Shown here: piece by piece, positions 1 to 12,129 of the stretch
Position numbering within the stretch: position 1 is the first letter of the stretch
How the letters are laid out: every line of letters begins with the position of its first letter
The notes under the pieces: generated by a model
Database searches by the model: none
The model's input: only the letters and a program-made list of their open reading frames with translations
What the model was told of the DNA's origin: nothing
NCBI GenBank assembly: GCA_028023455.1
Contig: JAQFVV010012395.1
Span: 5,766,001 to 5,830,000 of the forward strand
Direction of reading: 5' to 3'
From: Epiperipatus broadwayi
Lineage: Eukaryota > Onychophora > Udeonychophora > Euonychophora > Peripatidae
DNA: 64,000 nt
Position numbers and translations under genes: made by a program

Positions 1-310
1 ATAAATAAATTCCAGAACAATTTAGGACATTCAGATAAGTCCCATTGTGTAAACGTAACAAACAAAACTTGATTTATGGTGCAGCTTTGATTACTGCTTG
101 ACTGAAGATCACTTATGAGCATTGAATCCATGCTTTTCTTTTTATATTATTGCCATTGGGAACAAAGAATCAGAAAAATTAGAATGTAAGGACTGTATGG
201 GTATTTTCCTTTTCATAGAAATAGATTTAGCCCATATATCCACTTCCAATATACTTTTTATTGAATTATCACATTTTCCAATTAGTACAATTCTTTCTCT
301 ATAGGTTTAA

Positions 311-322
311 CCCCCCCCCCCC
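311..322. repeat. poly-C run
   Basis: Twelve consecutive C bases in A+T-rich DNA. Other homopolymer tracts of this kind are C at 26345-26354 (followed by A), C at 27006-27018, G at 43883-43890 and G at 63409-63419. Confidence 0.95.
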
Positions 323-461
323 AATCTTCTTAAATAATCTAGAGTTCTGTTGAATATTGATTTCATACTAATAAGTTTAATAAACTTTTATATTATATCC
401 CTCAATCAATCATTCAGTCCTGAAAAGAGTGTAATATTTCTATGTGAAGATTCTATGTGGA

Positions 462-788
462 TCAAATTTTAGATACCTTTTTCAATTCAACATATCCCAG
501 AATATTTGCATCCATACACAAGTGATCAGCAAAAATACAATATGATCTACTATTTAAATGTTTATCAATGATTTTCCTTTCCAGAAAGTCTTTCATTATG
601 TCATTGTGCTCAGAATTTATCTCATCCAAAGCAATTTTCTTATCCCAACTGTTTGGATTAGGGATCTTATCCCCTCCTTTTCCAGCTGTCCACATCTCAA
701 ATGTCTCTGCTAGTCTGCTGTTGGCAGATAAAAGAATCCATACCTTAGCATCATACAAAGCCATCTTCAGACTTAAAAATGTGCACAT
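462..788 (-). CDS. Unidentified open reading frame, possible exon or gene relic
   Basis: A 108-codon frame stays open in DNA where stops are frequent. Its composition is protein-like: the N-terminal part has a hydrophobic stretch (KVWILLSANSR), then a charged region containing AGKGGDKIPN, then an acidic and lysine-rich tail ending KKVSKI before a stop. The first Met lies shortly after an in-frame stop, and no convincing splice sites were seen. It lies just outside the 3' tail of the RTE element at 869-2640 and is not part of that element's known coding sequence. I recognise no family. It could be a recent processed pseudogene, a transposon fragment or a single exon of an unrelated gene. Confidence 0.3.
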   Translation of the reverse strand: MCTFLSLKMALYDAKVWILLSANSRLAETFEMWTAGKGGDKIPNPNSWDKKIALDEINSEHNDIMKDFLERKIIDKHLNSRSYCIFADHLCMDANILGYVELKKVSKI

Positions 789-868
789 TGAGAGATGTTG
801 TTATTCACAAAAAGTGTAACTCATTTTTCTAATTGTTCTACAAATCTGATATTCATAATGCACTGCAC

Positions 869-2640
869 ATATCATCATCATCATCAACCATTATCAATCC
901 ACTGCAGGACAAAGGTCTCTCCAAGTTCAATCCATCTTCTCCAATCTCTAATATCTCTTCTCCACACCACCCCTGCGCACTTTCTTATTTCATCCATCCA
1001 TCTCACATGTGGTCTCTTTCTGGGTCTTTTACAATCTCTTGGAATTCCGTTAAGATTTCAATTATTCATCTATTATCATCTCTTCTAGCAATATGTCCAG
1101 CCCAACTCCATTTTAGTCTTTTAATTTTTTCAATGGAGTCAGTAACACCTGTTTGTTCTTTTACCCATATATTGTGTTTTCGCTCTCTTCTTGTTACTCC
1201 CAACATGCATCTCTCCATACTTCTTTGAGGGGTCTGAAGTCTCTGTATTGCTCTTCTATTAAGTGTCCAAGTTTCGGATCCATAAGTAAGACCTGGTAAA
1301 ACTCATTTATTAAAACCTTCCTTTCCAAACATATAGGCATATTTCCTTTTAGTATCAAGTTATTTCTACCAAAAGCACTCCACCCAAGTTTAATTCTATG
1401 ATTAATTTCATCCACTATGTTTGATCTGTATTAATAATCTGACCAAGATATTTGTAATGTTAACTTCTTCTAACTCATCATAATCAATCTTTATTTTCAT
1501 ATTTTGAGAGAATCCATTAAACATTACTTTAGTCTTTTTAACATTTATCTTTAGTTCTACTTTCCTACTTTCATCTGATAATTCTTGCAATATTTCCTGC
1601 AACTCTAAGGCATTATTTGCAAAAAACAACTACACCATCTGCAAAATCTAAATGACTTAAATGATCTCAATTTACTTTCATTCCCTTAGCTTCCCATTTT
1701 AATCCACAAAATACTTCTTGCAGCATTGCTGTAAAAAGTTTTGGAGATATGGAGTCATGCTGTCTTACACCCTTCTCAATGTTGACTTTCCTAGTATCAT
1801 TATATAATCTAATTGTCGCAGTTGCATTTTTATAAATATTCTTTAAAATATGATAATATCCTGGATCTATACCTTGATGATCCAATGCTTTAAACACTGA
1901 AGAAATGTTTATAGAATCGAATGCCTTTTCATAATCTACAAATCCAAAGCATAATGGCAACTCATATTCATTTGTCCTTTCTATAACTTCTCTCAATACT
2001 TGGATATGATCTACTGTACTAAAACCACTTTTAAAACCAGCTTGTTCTCTTGGTTGGTGGAAATCCAATGTTCTCTGTAGATGAGTTGTAATTATCTTGG
2101 TAAAATTTTTGTATAAAACTGATGATAAAAGACTGATAGGTCTGTAATTTCTAATATCTTCTTTATCACCTTTTTAAATATTAATACTCCATTCTTCCAA
2201 TCATCTGGTACATCTTTATCATTTAAATATTTGGTATATAACTTTGCTAAAAAAAATTCTATTTCTTCACCTGCTTCTTTTAATATATCAATTATAATTC
2301 CATCATTACCTGGAGCTTTTCCTTTCTTCATACATTTAATTGCATGTTTCACTTCTTCATTTAAAATTCTGGGCAATTCGGAAGATATAATAGGTATAGG
2401 AGGTACTTGTTCTTTATTACTATATAATTCTTGATAGAATTCTTCTACTCATTTCATGATGTCATCTCTCTTTTTAGTAATAATTCCATCTTTTTTTCTT
2501 ATTGCAGATATAAATTTCCTACCAATACCAAAATGTTGTTTTACACTCTTAAGACATTTATTCTCTTCTACAGCTTTCCTTGCTAGTTTACAGTTATACT
2601 TTCTTATATCATTTTTAACTCTTTTCCGCACCATTTTACA
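869..2640 (-). mobile_element. 5'-truncated RTE-clade non-LTR retrotransposon
   Basis: On the minus strand the element runs from about 2640 to 869 and ends with the sequence for WIDNG-stop followed by a TGATGATGAT tail, the 3' signature of RTE elements. It keeps the reverse transcriptase and C-terminal region but has lost the 5' apurinic endonuclease, as expected for incomplete target-primed reverse transcription. A related 3' end is at 8098-8260 on the same strand, and plus-strand pieces are at 4430-4770 and 40085-40225. Some 60 bp upstream (2704-2835) lies a piece of the retrozyme-like repeat. Confidence 0.9.
870..2634 (-). pseudogene. RTE reverse transcriptase, frameshifted and inactive
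   Basis: Fragments in several frames read through an RTE reverse transcriptase. In protein order they are a linker (2449-2634), the fingers with GKAPGNDGI (2092-2376), a block with QAGFKSGFSTVDHIQ and FVDYEKAFDS (1667-2068), a thumb block with KINVKKTKVMFNGF (1408-1629) and a C-terminal block (1194-1415). The first catalytic Asp is present in FVDYEKAFDS. The catalytic FADD box around 1625-1645 reads FADG, so the second of the paired aspartates is lost. Stops and frame changes separate the blocks. The family normally makes one long protein with an N-terminal endonuclease, which is absent here. This copy is certainly dead. Confidence 0.88.
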
Positions 2641-2703
2641 TATGACACACTAATATATTTTAGTGATATGCCCATTTTTGAAAGGCTTAAATATTTGACT
2701 AAT

Positions 2704-2835
2704 TTAAACCATTAAACATCACATGATCACCATCTCATGCTAGCACATAACTGTTAGTAAACAAGCCTTCTGGCATCCATTGACTACTCCGGTTATCACA
2801 AGGTGGCAATACTATATGGAGAGTTTTTGCCTGTT
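2704..2835. repeat. Remnant of the retrozyme-like repeat, inverted halves
   Basis: The left part (about 2706-2753) matches the CACATGATCACCAT end of the repeat described at 15058-16885. The right part (about 2763-2835) matches the GGCATCCATTGACTACTC to TATGGAGAGTTT part in opposite orientation. The ribozyme-like segment is missing from both halves. Confidence 0.75.
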
Positions 2836-3469
2836 TATTTGACTAATTTGTAATTCACAAAGATGATTGAAAAATTTTTTTAGAAGGTATTACTTAAAAC
2901 AAATGTACAATTTTATTTATTTCTAGTTTGTATAATTTTCAAAATTAAATGTTTTCAGTTGAAACTTTATCACATGGAAGTATAAAGCCATCAGGTAAGT
3001 AAATATTTAATCCATTTTTCCACTAATCTGAATACCCTCATGGTGTAGAGGTTATCCAAAAACTCACTACTTCTATGAGCAAAGTCTGAACTAAAAGACA
3101 ATATTCGTATTTCTTTTGTTAAAAAAATAGGTTTGTAATATTATTATTACAGAATTATTACTATATGCTGAAAATGAAAAGTAAAATATAATTTACTTTT
3201 TTTATAAAAAAAAAAAAAAATCAACAAAAGTGCTTGTGATTATGTTTGGTCTGTGAACAGCAAATTATGCACTGTTGTTTACCTGGTTACATTTCATACA
3301 AAAATTTACAATACTTCAAATAAGAAACAGATCTATTTCTTTTGAACGTATTATAAAATGATGAATTACAAAATGAATATAAATATATATTTAATTTTCA
3401 TCAAAAGGGAATTACATTCTATATACATTCAAACCATTGTATTTAATAATTCAATGATGTTTTGTTGAG

Positions 3470-3620
3470 TATGATGGAAGGATATTCTCAAACTAAATTA
3501 CAAGGTAGAGACTTTGAAAAAATAAGAACGGCCGGCCAATTACATACAAATAGTGCGCTTCAAAATTAAATAGCGATTTAAATATATATTTAGCGTATTT
3601 TCAGTCATGAAAGAAATAAT
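3470..3620. repeat. Half copy related to the foldback repeat at 22.3 kb
   Basis: The stretch from GGATATTCTCAAAC through GACTTTGAAAAAATAAGAA to GTGCGCTTCAAAATT resembles one arm of the palindrome at 22317-22566, but carries GGCCGGCC in place of the ACCATCTT segment. No second arm is present. Confidence 0.45.
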
Positions 3621-4298
3621 TCAATATATACACACATGTATAATCACATTTCAAAACAACAGTTATTTACATGTGTGTGTAAATAAATATAAAATATTTG
3701 ATGCTTTGGCTGTCAAAGAATGTTGATGCCTGAATAGAATACAAAAATCGTTTTTGAGTCTAATTTGTTTAGTGAGTTGCTTTATGAATATCTCTCATCT
3801 ATCAACAACAATAATAACAAAAAATCAATTTATTTCACACTTCTGGTTAACCTATTTCATTCACAATGAATTTATTTACTCAACTGACATTAGATTTATG
3901 GTCAATATGACAAACATTTTATCTTGTTTATGCATGTGACATAATTATTAATTCCATTCTAATTCCTTAAATTAGTCTTACTTTCACTACATTATAAATA
4001 TCTCAAGAATCATCAACATTTATGTCTTTCCAACTATCCACTCACTAAATATTCCTTCCAAAAATCAAGCATGAAGAGAAATATTATTCAAAAACTACAG
4101 CTTACATAAAAAATAAGAAAAAAATGTATGCTGGAATTAACAAAAAGAAATTGAAAGGAATATATATATAGATAAAAGAAAAAAGTCAATACAGATATCA
4201 TTGATAGTCCTAGAGCAAATTTTTTCATTTTTTTCTAAAACTATTTGTTATATGTTTCAGTAATCAATGAACAATTGATATTATAATGCTAGAATATC

Positions 4299-4340
4299 TC
4301 CATCCCCAGACCAGCTTGTGCCTTTTGTTTTAATCAGTAA
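4299..4340 (-). repeat. Degenerate hammerhead-like segment
   Basis: The minus strand reads CTGATTA, then AAAGGCACAAGC, then TGGTCTGGGGATGG. The order and the GTC-TGGGG cleavage side resemble the ribozyme-like core at 15663-15721, but the GAAA box is lost. It is probably an old relative. Confidence 0.3.
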
Positions 4341-4429
4341 AAACTAGGATGTGTAACTACTACATTAGTTCCAAAACAGTCTGAGAATACTATAACACTA
4401 TACCAACTAATATCTAATGATTATTCAAT

Positions 4430-4770
4430 TTTACAATAGATAGCTTTGGAATAGGATGAAGAGATCTGATTTTGAAAGCGTATGAGAAAGTCATGTAATA
4501 TTGTTGTTGAAAGTACTTTGGATATTGTTGAGAAAATGAAAAGGCTGAAATGGAGATGCATTAGACATGATGTTAAATGAAAAGATAATAGTCAACAACA
4601 AACTTCTGAGCTGGATAATTGAGAGACTTTAAGGAATTTTAAAGAAGATGACATATGAATTTTTTTTTTTAATAATATGACGAAGAGAAGTTGTGGATCG
4701 GAAACACAGATATATCTAAGAGCAACCTTCATCCTGAAATGGATCAATAATGAGTGAAAACGATAATTAC
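4430..4770 (+). mobile_element. RTE LINE 3' fragment
   Basis: The plus strand encodes broken pieces of the RTE C-terminus, including EKMKRLKW and, at the end, FILKWINNE with a stop. This is the same terminal motif (WIDNG-stop) seen in the minus-strand copy at 869-2640. Stops and indels interrupt every frame, so it is a dead remnant. Confidence 0.65.
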
Positions 4771-4937
4771 TATACAAACCAGTAATATTAAAACCTAATT
4801 AATTATCTCTTGGAATTAGTATTGCAAACTAATTTGGGAAACATGGGAATAAACCATAAAAAAATTAGAAAAACAAGCAAAAATAAATAAAATCTACTAG
4901 GATGTATATTCTAGTAATCTACTATAAACCTGTTTAC

Positions 4938-5090
4938 CTGATCATCAAGAGGCAATTCACAAAAACTAGGAATGTATTTGGCCCAATCCACCAACACAAG
5001 AAGCTGCTCTTTCATTGAGTCACACACATCATTGACCCTGGCTATCTTTCTATTTGCAATATTAAGATCAGTTACTGAGGCAGCAGAGTT
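4938..5090 (-). CDS. HNF4: HNF4 exon: start of ligand-binding domain
   Basis: This 153-base exon encodes 51 residues in phase 0 at both ends. It has a clean acceptor (TACTTTCCAG at 5091-5100) and donor (GTAAAC at 4932-4937). The product includes [20 protein letters not shown] and FCELPLDDQ, the helix 1 to helix 3 region and the start of the nuclear-receptor ligand-binding signature, nearly identical to HNF4 proteins. In HNF4 this domain binds fatty acids and makes homodimers. The exon continues in frame from 8523-8638 across a 3432-bp intron. The next exon, expected to begin VALLRAH-like, was not found in 1-4937, so it lies outside the window. The intron below this exon contains RTE debris. 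Confidence 0.95.
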
Positions 5091-6106
5091 CTGGAAAGTA
5101 AAAATGAATTAGGCTTAAAAGAAAATAATATGTATTAAATGCTTTTGTTCACATAAATGCACTAAAAACAAAAAAGAAATAAACTAAAAATTAAAAAACA
5201 AATTTTTTTGAGCTTTTGCAGTATTCTTGATATGTATGTGTATGTTAAAAACACATACATATAAAGGTATAAACTGCAAATGGAAATAAATATTAAGTTA
5301 CAAAAGAATTGTAGAATTTTAAAAGACTTATCCTTTTAAAATAGTGAAATAGAATTTAATTATAACTTTGTAAGACTAGAAAAAAAGATTAAATTCTAAT
5401 TATAAGGAAAGTAAAAGCAGTTAAATCAACGAGAGAAGAATGCAGAAGTATAATGGTATATTGAAAGGTCAAAGCAATTCGAGTTAGATTTCCTCTATGA
5501 TAATAAACTGTACACTAAATATAACTCATTAATTAAAGTTATATATGTAATAGTTTAGATTCTTGTATCCAGTATGTGAGCAGTAAAAGGAGTAATCACT
5601 TTATCTGATGGACAGGATTAGAAGCCAATCAGCATTAGAAAAGGATACAATGAGAAGACTTAGTGCAAATTGGATCAAGATAAGAATACTTGATTCTTGG
5701 AGCTTCACCAGTGCAAATGGACTTATAAGTGGATGCAGAACATTACCTAAATGCACGGTGACTTCAAGTGCGGAGAGCTGGCACTCAAACATGAACAGTC
5801 AGATTTCTTTAAATTTTTTTTATGTTTACTTTTTAGTTTTATAAAAAAGGTTAGATATAATTTTACACCACTAAATGGCAATATCATAAGGAGTATAAAC
5901 TTTTTTTTATTTTTGCTAAAATTGTTTGCAAATTCTAAAAAACTGTATTGTTACCAGGAACATCAGGGACATGGGTGAGAATTAAGTTACAAGATTTCTC
6001 AGACAGTTAAATGAACAAAAAAAAAAGTTATAGAAAAATGTATTAAAAAACTTGCAAATAGTTATCTTTTTTTATAAACTATAATTTAATTGCTTATATT
6101 ATATTA

Positions 6107-7078
6107 TTTATTAAGCACAAGCAGTTCATAATTAAAGTGAAAGGCTGAAACCTTCTCTCATGCGCATTTTAGAATGCTTATATGACAGCCAATCAGATGT
6201 AATGATGACGGCATAGGGAGCTCTCAAGTCGCAACACATGACAGAGATTTTATAGGAAAAAAATGGTTCCACCTTCTTTACTCAAATTTCTATATATCTA
6301 AGCCAGTCTGAAGCATTTTGATTTAAGAGTATGAAGCTTTAAATATCTTCACATTTAACCCACTGTGTATTATTTCTAAATCAACAATGCAAAATCTTTC
6401 GATTTACAACGAAGTAATTTTTTCAGAACTTATGAAATTGACAGTAGCGTATGTAAATATTATTTATTAAGCGCAAGATTTCGCATTGTTGATTTAGAAA
6501 TAATATGCAGTGAGTTAAATGTGTAGATTTTTAAAGCTTCACACTCTTAAGTCAAAATGCTTCAGACTGGCTTAGATATATAGAAATTTAAGTAAAGAAG
6601 AAGGTGGAACCACCTTTTTCTTATAAAATCTCTGTCTTGTGTTGTGACTTAAGAGCTCCCTATACAGTCATCATTACATCTGACGTGCAAGAAGGTTTCA
6701 GCCTTTCACTTTAATTACAAACTGTTTGCACTTAATAATAATATTTACATACATTACTGTCAATTTCATAAGTTCTGAAAAAATTACTTTGTTGTAAATC
6801 AAAAGATTTCACGTTGTTGATTTAGAAATAATATGCAGTGAGCTAAATGTGATGCTTAAAGCTTCACACTCTTAAGTCAAAATGCTTCAGACTGGCTTAG
6901 ATATATAGAAATTTAAATAAAGAAGAAGTCGGAATCATCTTTTTCTTATAAAATCTCTGTCTTGTGTTGCGACTTGAGAACTCCCTATACAGTTATCATT
7001 ACATGTGATTGACTGTCATATAAGTTTTCTAAAATGCACATACGAGAAGCTTTCAGACTTTCACTTTAATTGTTTATA
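6107..7078. repeat. Three copies of an unnamed repeat, first one inverted
   Basis: Copy 1 (about 6107-6464) is inverted relative to copies 2 (about 6465-6735) and 3 (about 6736-7078). All share GAGCTCCCTATAC-like, TTGTGTTG and GACAGAGATTTTATA motifs, TCAGACTGGCTTAGATATAT, and a GTTGATTTAGAAATAATA segment. Copy 1 with copy 2 forms a large imperfect palindrome. There is no coding capacity, so a non-autonomous DNA transposon or SINE-like unit are both possible. Confidence 0.8.
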
Positions 7079-8097
7079 TTATATAAATAATCAACTTACA
7101 TTTGTAATGAAAAAAAAGATTTCTTGCATATAAAATTTATATTTTTCATAATAAAGAACCTCTATCTTTTTCCAACAACATTAATTAAAAAATTCAGTAG
7201 TACAGTAAGAAACACAAGAATAATAAGAATTGTTTCACTAGATTAATCATTTTAATTATATTAATAACCTGATGAGTTTGGATCAATTCTCAATTTAGAG
7301 AAATTAAAAAAAAAAAAATTCACTTTGGTTAATTTAATAAAACTGTTTTGCTAATCCAGTTATGTTAATGTTCACCCAAAACTTGATATCTTGAGAAACT
7401 GATCATGCAATAAAATAATCATGCTAATTAAATGCTAAATTTTAAGATTTCAATGATAGAGATATCTATTTACATACTATTTTTCTTGTTTATATTTTGA
7501 AAAAATATAACAATGTCAAAAGTAATTTTTTAATCAAATGGTTGAATGCTTTACAGTATTTCATGAAAATATTAAAAAACAACAACTTATCACTTCAAAC
7601 TAAAACAATAAAATAATATTTTTAACTTTATTCCACATATCTTTAATCCAAACAATTTAATAAATTTTCAAAAAAATTACTTTTTAGAAAAGCAACTTTT
7701 TTTTTTTTAATAAATATTCAAAAGTTCATAATTTTGTATTGGCAAAAAAACTTTTTTAAAAATTAGTGAAAATCTTAATTTGTGCTTAAAACAGAATGAT
7801 TGTTAGTATCCTTAAGTCCCTTAATAATATCAAAATAGAATTTATGAGGATATGAAGACTGATGGGAACAGGTTTGAGACAAAGCAATGTTGGTCCTTCA
7901 TGATGCAGTGACCTGAGGCTCCGGGCATTGTAAGTCCCTTTTAGCCCATGTGATTTATTAATCATATAATTAAACATAATAGATGATCAGTCATTCAATA
8001 CATCTTCAAATGAACATAAAATAAATTTAATATATATGATATTATTTGATACAATGGATGAATTATTTTTTCTAGTTCCACTTTAATGCATTCATCA

Positions 8098-8260
8098 TCA
8101 ACAACCATTATCAATCCACTGCAGGAAGCTCCGATCTTTAGCTTCTCTTCTCCATATCACCCCTGCACACTTTCTTATTTCATCTATCCATCTCATGTGT
8201 GGTCTCTTTCTGAGTCTTTTACAATCTCTTCGAATCCAGTTTAAGATTTTATTATTCTTA
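8098..8260 (-). mobile_element. RTE LINE 3' end fragment
   Basis: The minus strand encodes RPHMRWIDEIRKCAGVIWRR and KDRSFLQWIDNG, the last part of the RTE protein, followed at about 8085-8105 by a TTGATGATGAAT tail. A small deletion separates the last two blocks. It is severely 5'-truncated, inside the HNF4 intron and in the same orientation as the gene. Confidence 0.85.
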
Positions 8261-8522
8261 CTAATATATATAAAAAAAATTCTTATATAAGTAAAGATAT
8301 GGAACATCTTTATTAAAAGAGAAATACTGGCATTTAAAAAATTGCATCCTCTTCCATTACTCATTATAGTTACATTGTCCTAATCAGTTTACAGGCTTTA
8401 AATAAAGACTTGTCACATATATATGATATTTTGCAATTTTTCTAGTGAAATAAAAAGTATATAAGTTAAAAAATTGGTATAAATATTATTGATGCTAATA
8501 TATAAATAAAATAGATTTATAC

Positions 8523-8638
8523 CTGTCTAGAACCAAGTTCTGCATTTAATAAAGCTGTAAGAGATAATCCAACATTTTGACATGCATCATCATAACTAGG
8601 ACGGCGGCAGCTAATTCGATCTCGCTCATTCTGAACAG
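8523..8638 (-). CDS. HNF4: HNF4 exon: hinge and C-terminal extension
   Basis: This 116-base exon begins with two bases that complete the codon split from the zinc-finger exon and ends in phase 0. The acceptor is CCTATAG at 8639-8645 and the donor is GTATAA at 8517-8522. The 39 residues start AVQNERDRIS and end LNAELGSRQ. AVQNERDRIS directly after the second zinc finger is a hallmark of HNF4, where this extension helps DNA contact and dimer stability. The middle (CRRPSYDDACQNVG) is the variable hinge. It joins 24850-25098 upstream across 16,211 bp and 4938-5090 downstream. Confidence 0.95.
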
Positions 8639-10057
8639 CTATAGGAAAAAATAATACTAATGATTAAATTAAAAAAATAGTCTAAAGATGTAAAACTATT
8701 CAAAGAAACTTAACTTAAACAAAACCTAACTAGACAATGTAAGTTGCTGTAAAGTTTTAACTGCATAGTGTTCAACTATTTCAAATGATCAACCAAAATC
8801 TTTTTTCTAAAAAGCTGTAAAAATAATGGAAATGTTTTTAAATTATATGATTTCAATAGTAAAGTGAGATTAATGTAAGATGGCTGTTAAATAGAATCAA
8901 AAGCAATTAAATTAAGTACATAAAAAGGCAAATTAATTGTAAAAATTACAATAAAATGTAAGCTTAAGAAAAGAAAAAATAAAGTAAAAGTTTACAAACA
9001 AAATAAATAAATAAAGATTTTAAGTATTGAGAATGATCTTTTTCAGGAAATAGACATTAATGCATTTCTTATGATATTCAGAGTCATTGTACCATGATTT
9101 AATTCAGGATTGAAAAAATCATGAGATTAATTGCTAGTTTTTTCCTTCCTCTCTCCTCAAAGTAGAATCTATCAAATCAGAAACAATTGCTTCCATATCG
9201 CTAGTTTTTTCATGTGTTTCTATTATTTTTCAGACTCATAATCTCTCTTTTTTTAAACTTTCTTCTATATTTTATAAAATTTACATTAATATAATAATAT
9301 TCATTTTCTTTTTTTATATGATCTTCAAATTTCCAAGCCAGTTAATTCACCATCTACCTTGCATAATTCATAACTGGTTGTAATAATGCATCTATCTTAA
9401 CTACTAACTTGCTTAATTTCTATTAGATATTAGCCTAATATCAAATTAATTTACCTATCTTAATATCTCTTTTTTCTTTAAAATGTTTTATGTGTCAAAC
9501 AAAGCTAATGCAAATTTGTTTAAATACCTCAAGACTTTCTTCTGAATCTTTTGCTACTATCTTTATCCTACATTCATATGATACTTTAATATATAAATAT
9601 TTATTTTCTTTTTATCAATATCTTATGACATTTAATTATATCTTTAGCAGCTTCATTCAATCTCACTTAAGTATTATATTTTTGCTGTGTCATGCATTTA
9701 AACTAACATTCAAACTTGAAAAATGATATCATAAATTTATTAAATCAATGTATAACTGAAACACAGGCTTATTATCAATGTATAATAATTTTTAAATGGA
9801 TTTTGGTAATCCCTTTGCAATGATACAAAAATTTAGACGATTACTTTTGATGATCTATTCACTCATTCTAATTTAAACCACTTGATGAGATTAAAAAAAA
9901 ATCTTTGTAATCTTAAAAATAAAAAAGACTCATGGAATGCCTGGAAAAGTTATAAAAATGGCTGTGATAAGCAATTCAAAACTACTAGAATTTTCATATA
10001 TAATAACACAGCAAAGGTACATCCACTTTTTCTTTTAAAATATATATGTTCTACAAT

Positions 10058-10488
10058 AATATCAACAAATTAAAAATCCTTCTCCTTTTTCTTTTCAAAA
10101 ACTTTATTTTTTTATATCTCAATACTGAACATATATATACATTTATATATTACAAAACTCCAATGTTTCAACTGTTATCATCTCATACAGTCATTTTCAA
10201 GGATCTGCAACGACAATATGAAATACATATTTATGAATAAACTTTAATTACATAAAAACTGTTTATGTTAATGTAAGAGGAAGTTTTTATGTAATTAAAG
10301 TTTATTTATAAATATGTATTTCATATTGTCATTGCAGATCCTTGAAAATGACTGTATGAGATAAAAACAGTTGAAACGTTGGAGTTTTGTAATATATAAA
10401 TGTATATATATGTTCAGTATTGAGATATAAAAAAATAAAGTTTTTGAAAAGAAAAAGGAGAAGGATTTTTAATTTGTTGATATTACTA
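10058..10488. mobile_element. Foldback element with about 200-bp inverted arms
   Basis: The left arm (about 10058-10260) and right arm (about 10281-10488) are nearly perfect reverse complements around a 20-bp spacer. The ends read AATATCAACAAATTAAAAAT and its complement. Both flanks contain ACTAGAATTTTC (9985-9996 and 10487-10498), which may be a duplicated target. Inside each arm is CTTGAAAATGACTGT, a loop, then ACAGT and TGAAACGTTGGAG. That hairpin resembles the layout of the hammerhead-like motif in the PLE terminal repeats, but the core is not canonical. There is no coding sequence. Confidence 0.8.
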
Positions 10489-11117
10489 GAATTTTCTATG
10501 ATTATATGAATTCATGATGGTGTGCTTTTGTGACTTAATGATTTATAAAAATAAAAATGAAAAACTGCAGTAATTTTTTTGGAATAGCATTACCATCTTT
10601 TACAACAAACTTATTTTAAAAGATTTTATTTAATAGATTGCTTCATGAATAGATAGCTATTAGATACTCAGTGTAAAAGTGATGAGAAAATATATGATTT
10701 ATATAATGCTTTTATTGATTTGATTCAAAGCATTTGATTCAGTTAGACAATGTTTGAAAGTAACTGTCTATACATGAAATTTTATTAAATTATGTAATTT
10801 CTACATAATGACATAAGATAAAGCATTAATACTTGAGGTAGAACATCAGAGGCATTTAAAATGAAAACAGATGTTAAACAGTGATATATGCTAGCTCTGA
10901 CTTTATGCTTCCTTCTTATGACAGTGGTATTTGGTACAGTTTGTAGACAGCATCATAAAACACACATAAAAATATAAATTTGATTGTTACGTTAACTTTA
11001 TCTTCTTAGTTTTTAGATTCATTGTATATTGATGTATGGGCCATTCTTGTCAATTTAAAGGATGATTTATAGAATGTTTTTAACGCTTTCAGTACAACTC
11101 ACATACATATATAAATT

Positions 11118-11297
11118 AAGATTATAGTATAAACAAAATTTTAAAAAGTGATAATATAATTATTAATAATGAATTGAAGGACTTACATTTACTTATATAT
11201 TTTTGCTAAGATTATAGTATAAACAAAATTTTAAAAAGTGATAATATAATTATTAATAATGAATTGAAGGACTTACATTTACTTATATATTTTTGCT
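11118..11297. repeat. Perfect 90-bp tandem duplication
   Basis: Positions 11118-11207 and 11208-11297 appear identical, beginning AAGATTATAGTATAAAC and ending TATATTTTTGCT. Perfect identity in otherwise decayed DNA suggests a recent local event. Confidence 0.95.
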
Positions 11298-12129
11298 GTT
11301 TGTATATTTCACTCATTCACATTTATTTAAAAAATAAAATTTCTAAAAATACTTTTTCTTCCATAACTTTTTTTTCCTAAAGAAAAATAACAGTAGTATT
11401 GTTATTAGCATACAATCATCTCGCTAGTTGTTTTGATACTTTTAAGTTCACAATGATTTTACAATGTTCTTAAATTTTGTGAAACTTTTAACATTATGCT
11501 TAGAAATTATTTTATTACACAAAATACTATACATAAAATTTGGAAAATATAATAAAGTAAATAATAAACTGGTGCATTTTAAATATAAGATGAAGAAATA
11601 TTATTAATAAACATAATCAAGTACAGTGCTCTAAGATGAAAAAAAAAGCTACTGCTGTATTGTAAATTTATTAAATTTATGAATTTTAATATTTTTTGTT
11701 TATTTATGTATTTTTTTTGGATAGTATAACTGACATAATATATGTATATTGATATAGCATATATCATAGTTTCACTATATATTTCCTTATGATAGACGTA
11801 TTGGATCATTATTAAATAGTCACTTAATTTATATATATCTGGATTTAAAAGGTAATTCCTAGCAATGTCAAGAGTCTCATCATTAAATATAATCTTTAAT
11901 TTTGAGACACCATTCACGTAAATTCAAAGAGAATTTTGTAAAATCCATATGCATACCTATATATTTTCATTAGCATTCTCAAATTTGTTACTTCACATAA
12001 ATAATGAGATGGATAAATATATGAACAAGTATGAAAACAAGCATATTTAATATTGAAGCAAATTTATTATTGATAAAATAATAATTAATAAATTAATTGG
12101 TTCATAAGTAGTAACAAAATTAATAGAGT

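Larger units (their letters stand above)
5091..8522 (-). other. HNF4 intron between hinge and ligand-binding exons
   Basis: This 3432-bp intron has GTATAA donor and TTTCCAG acceptor. It contains the three-copy repeat at 6107-7078 and an RTE tail at 8098-8260. A less A+T-rich stretch at 5600-5800 has overlapping short frames on both strands but no recognisable protein. Confidence 0.9.

Noticed and set aside
5608-5844. 78-codon frame as an extra HNF4 exon
   Set aside because: It is on the wrong strand, overlaps an equally open opposite frame and shows no nuclear-receptor motif.
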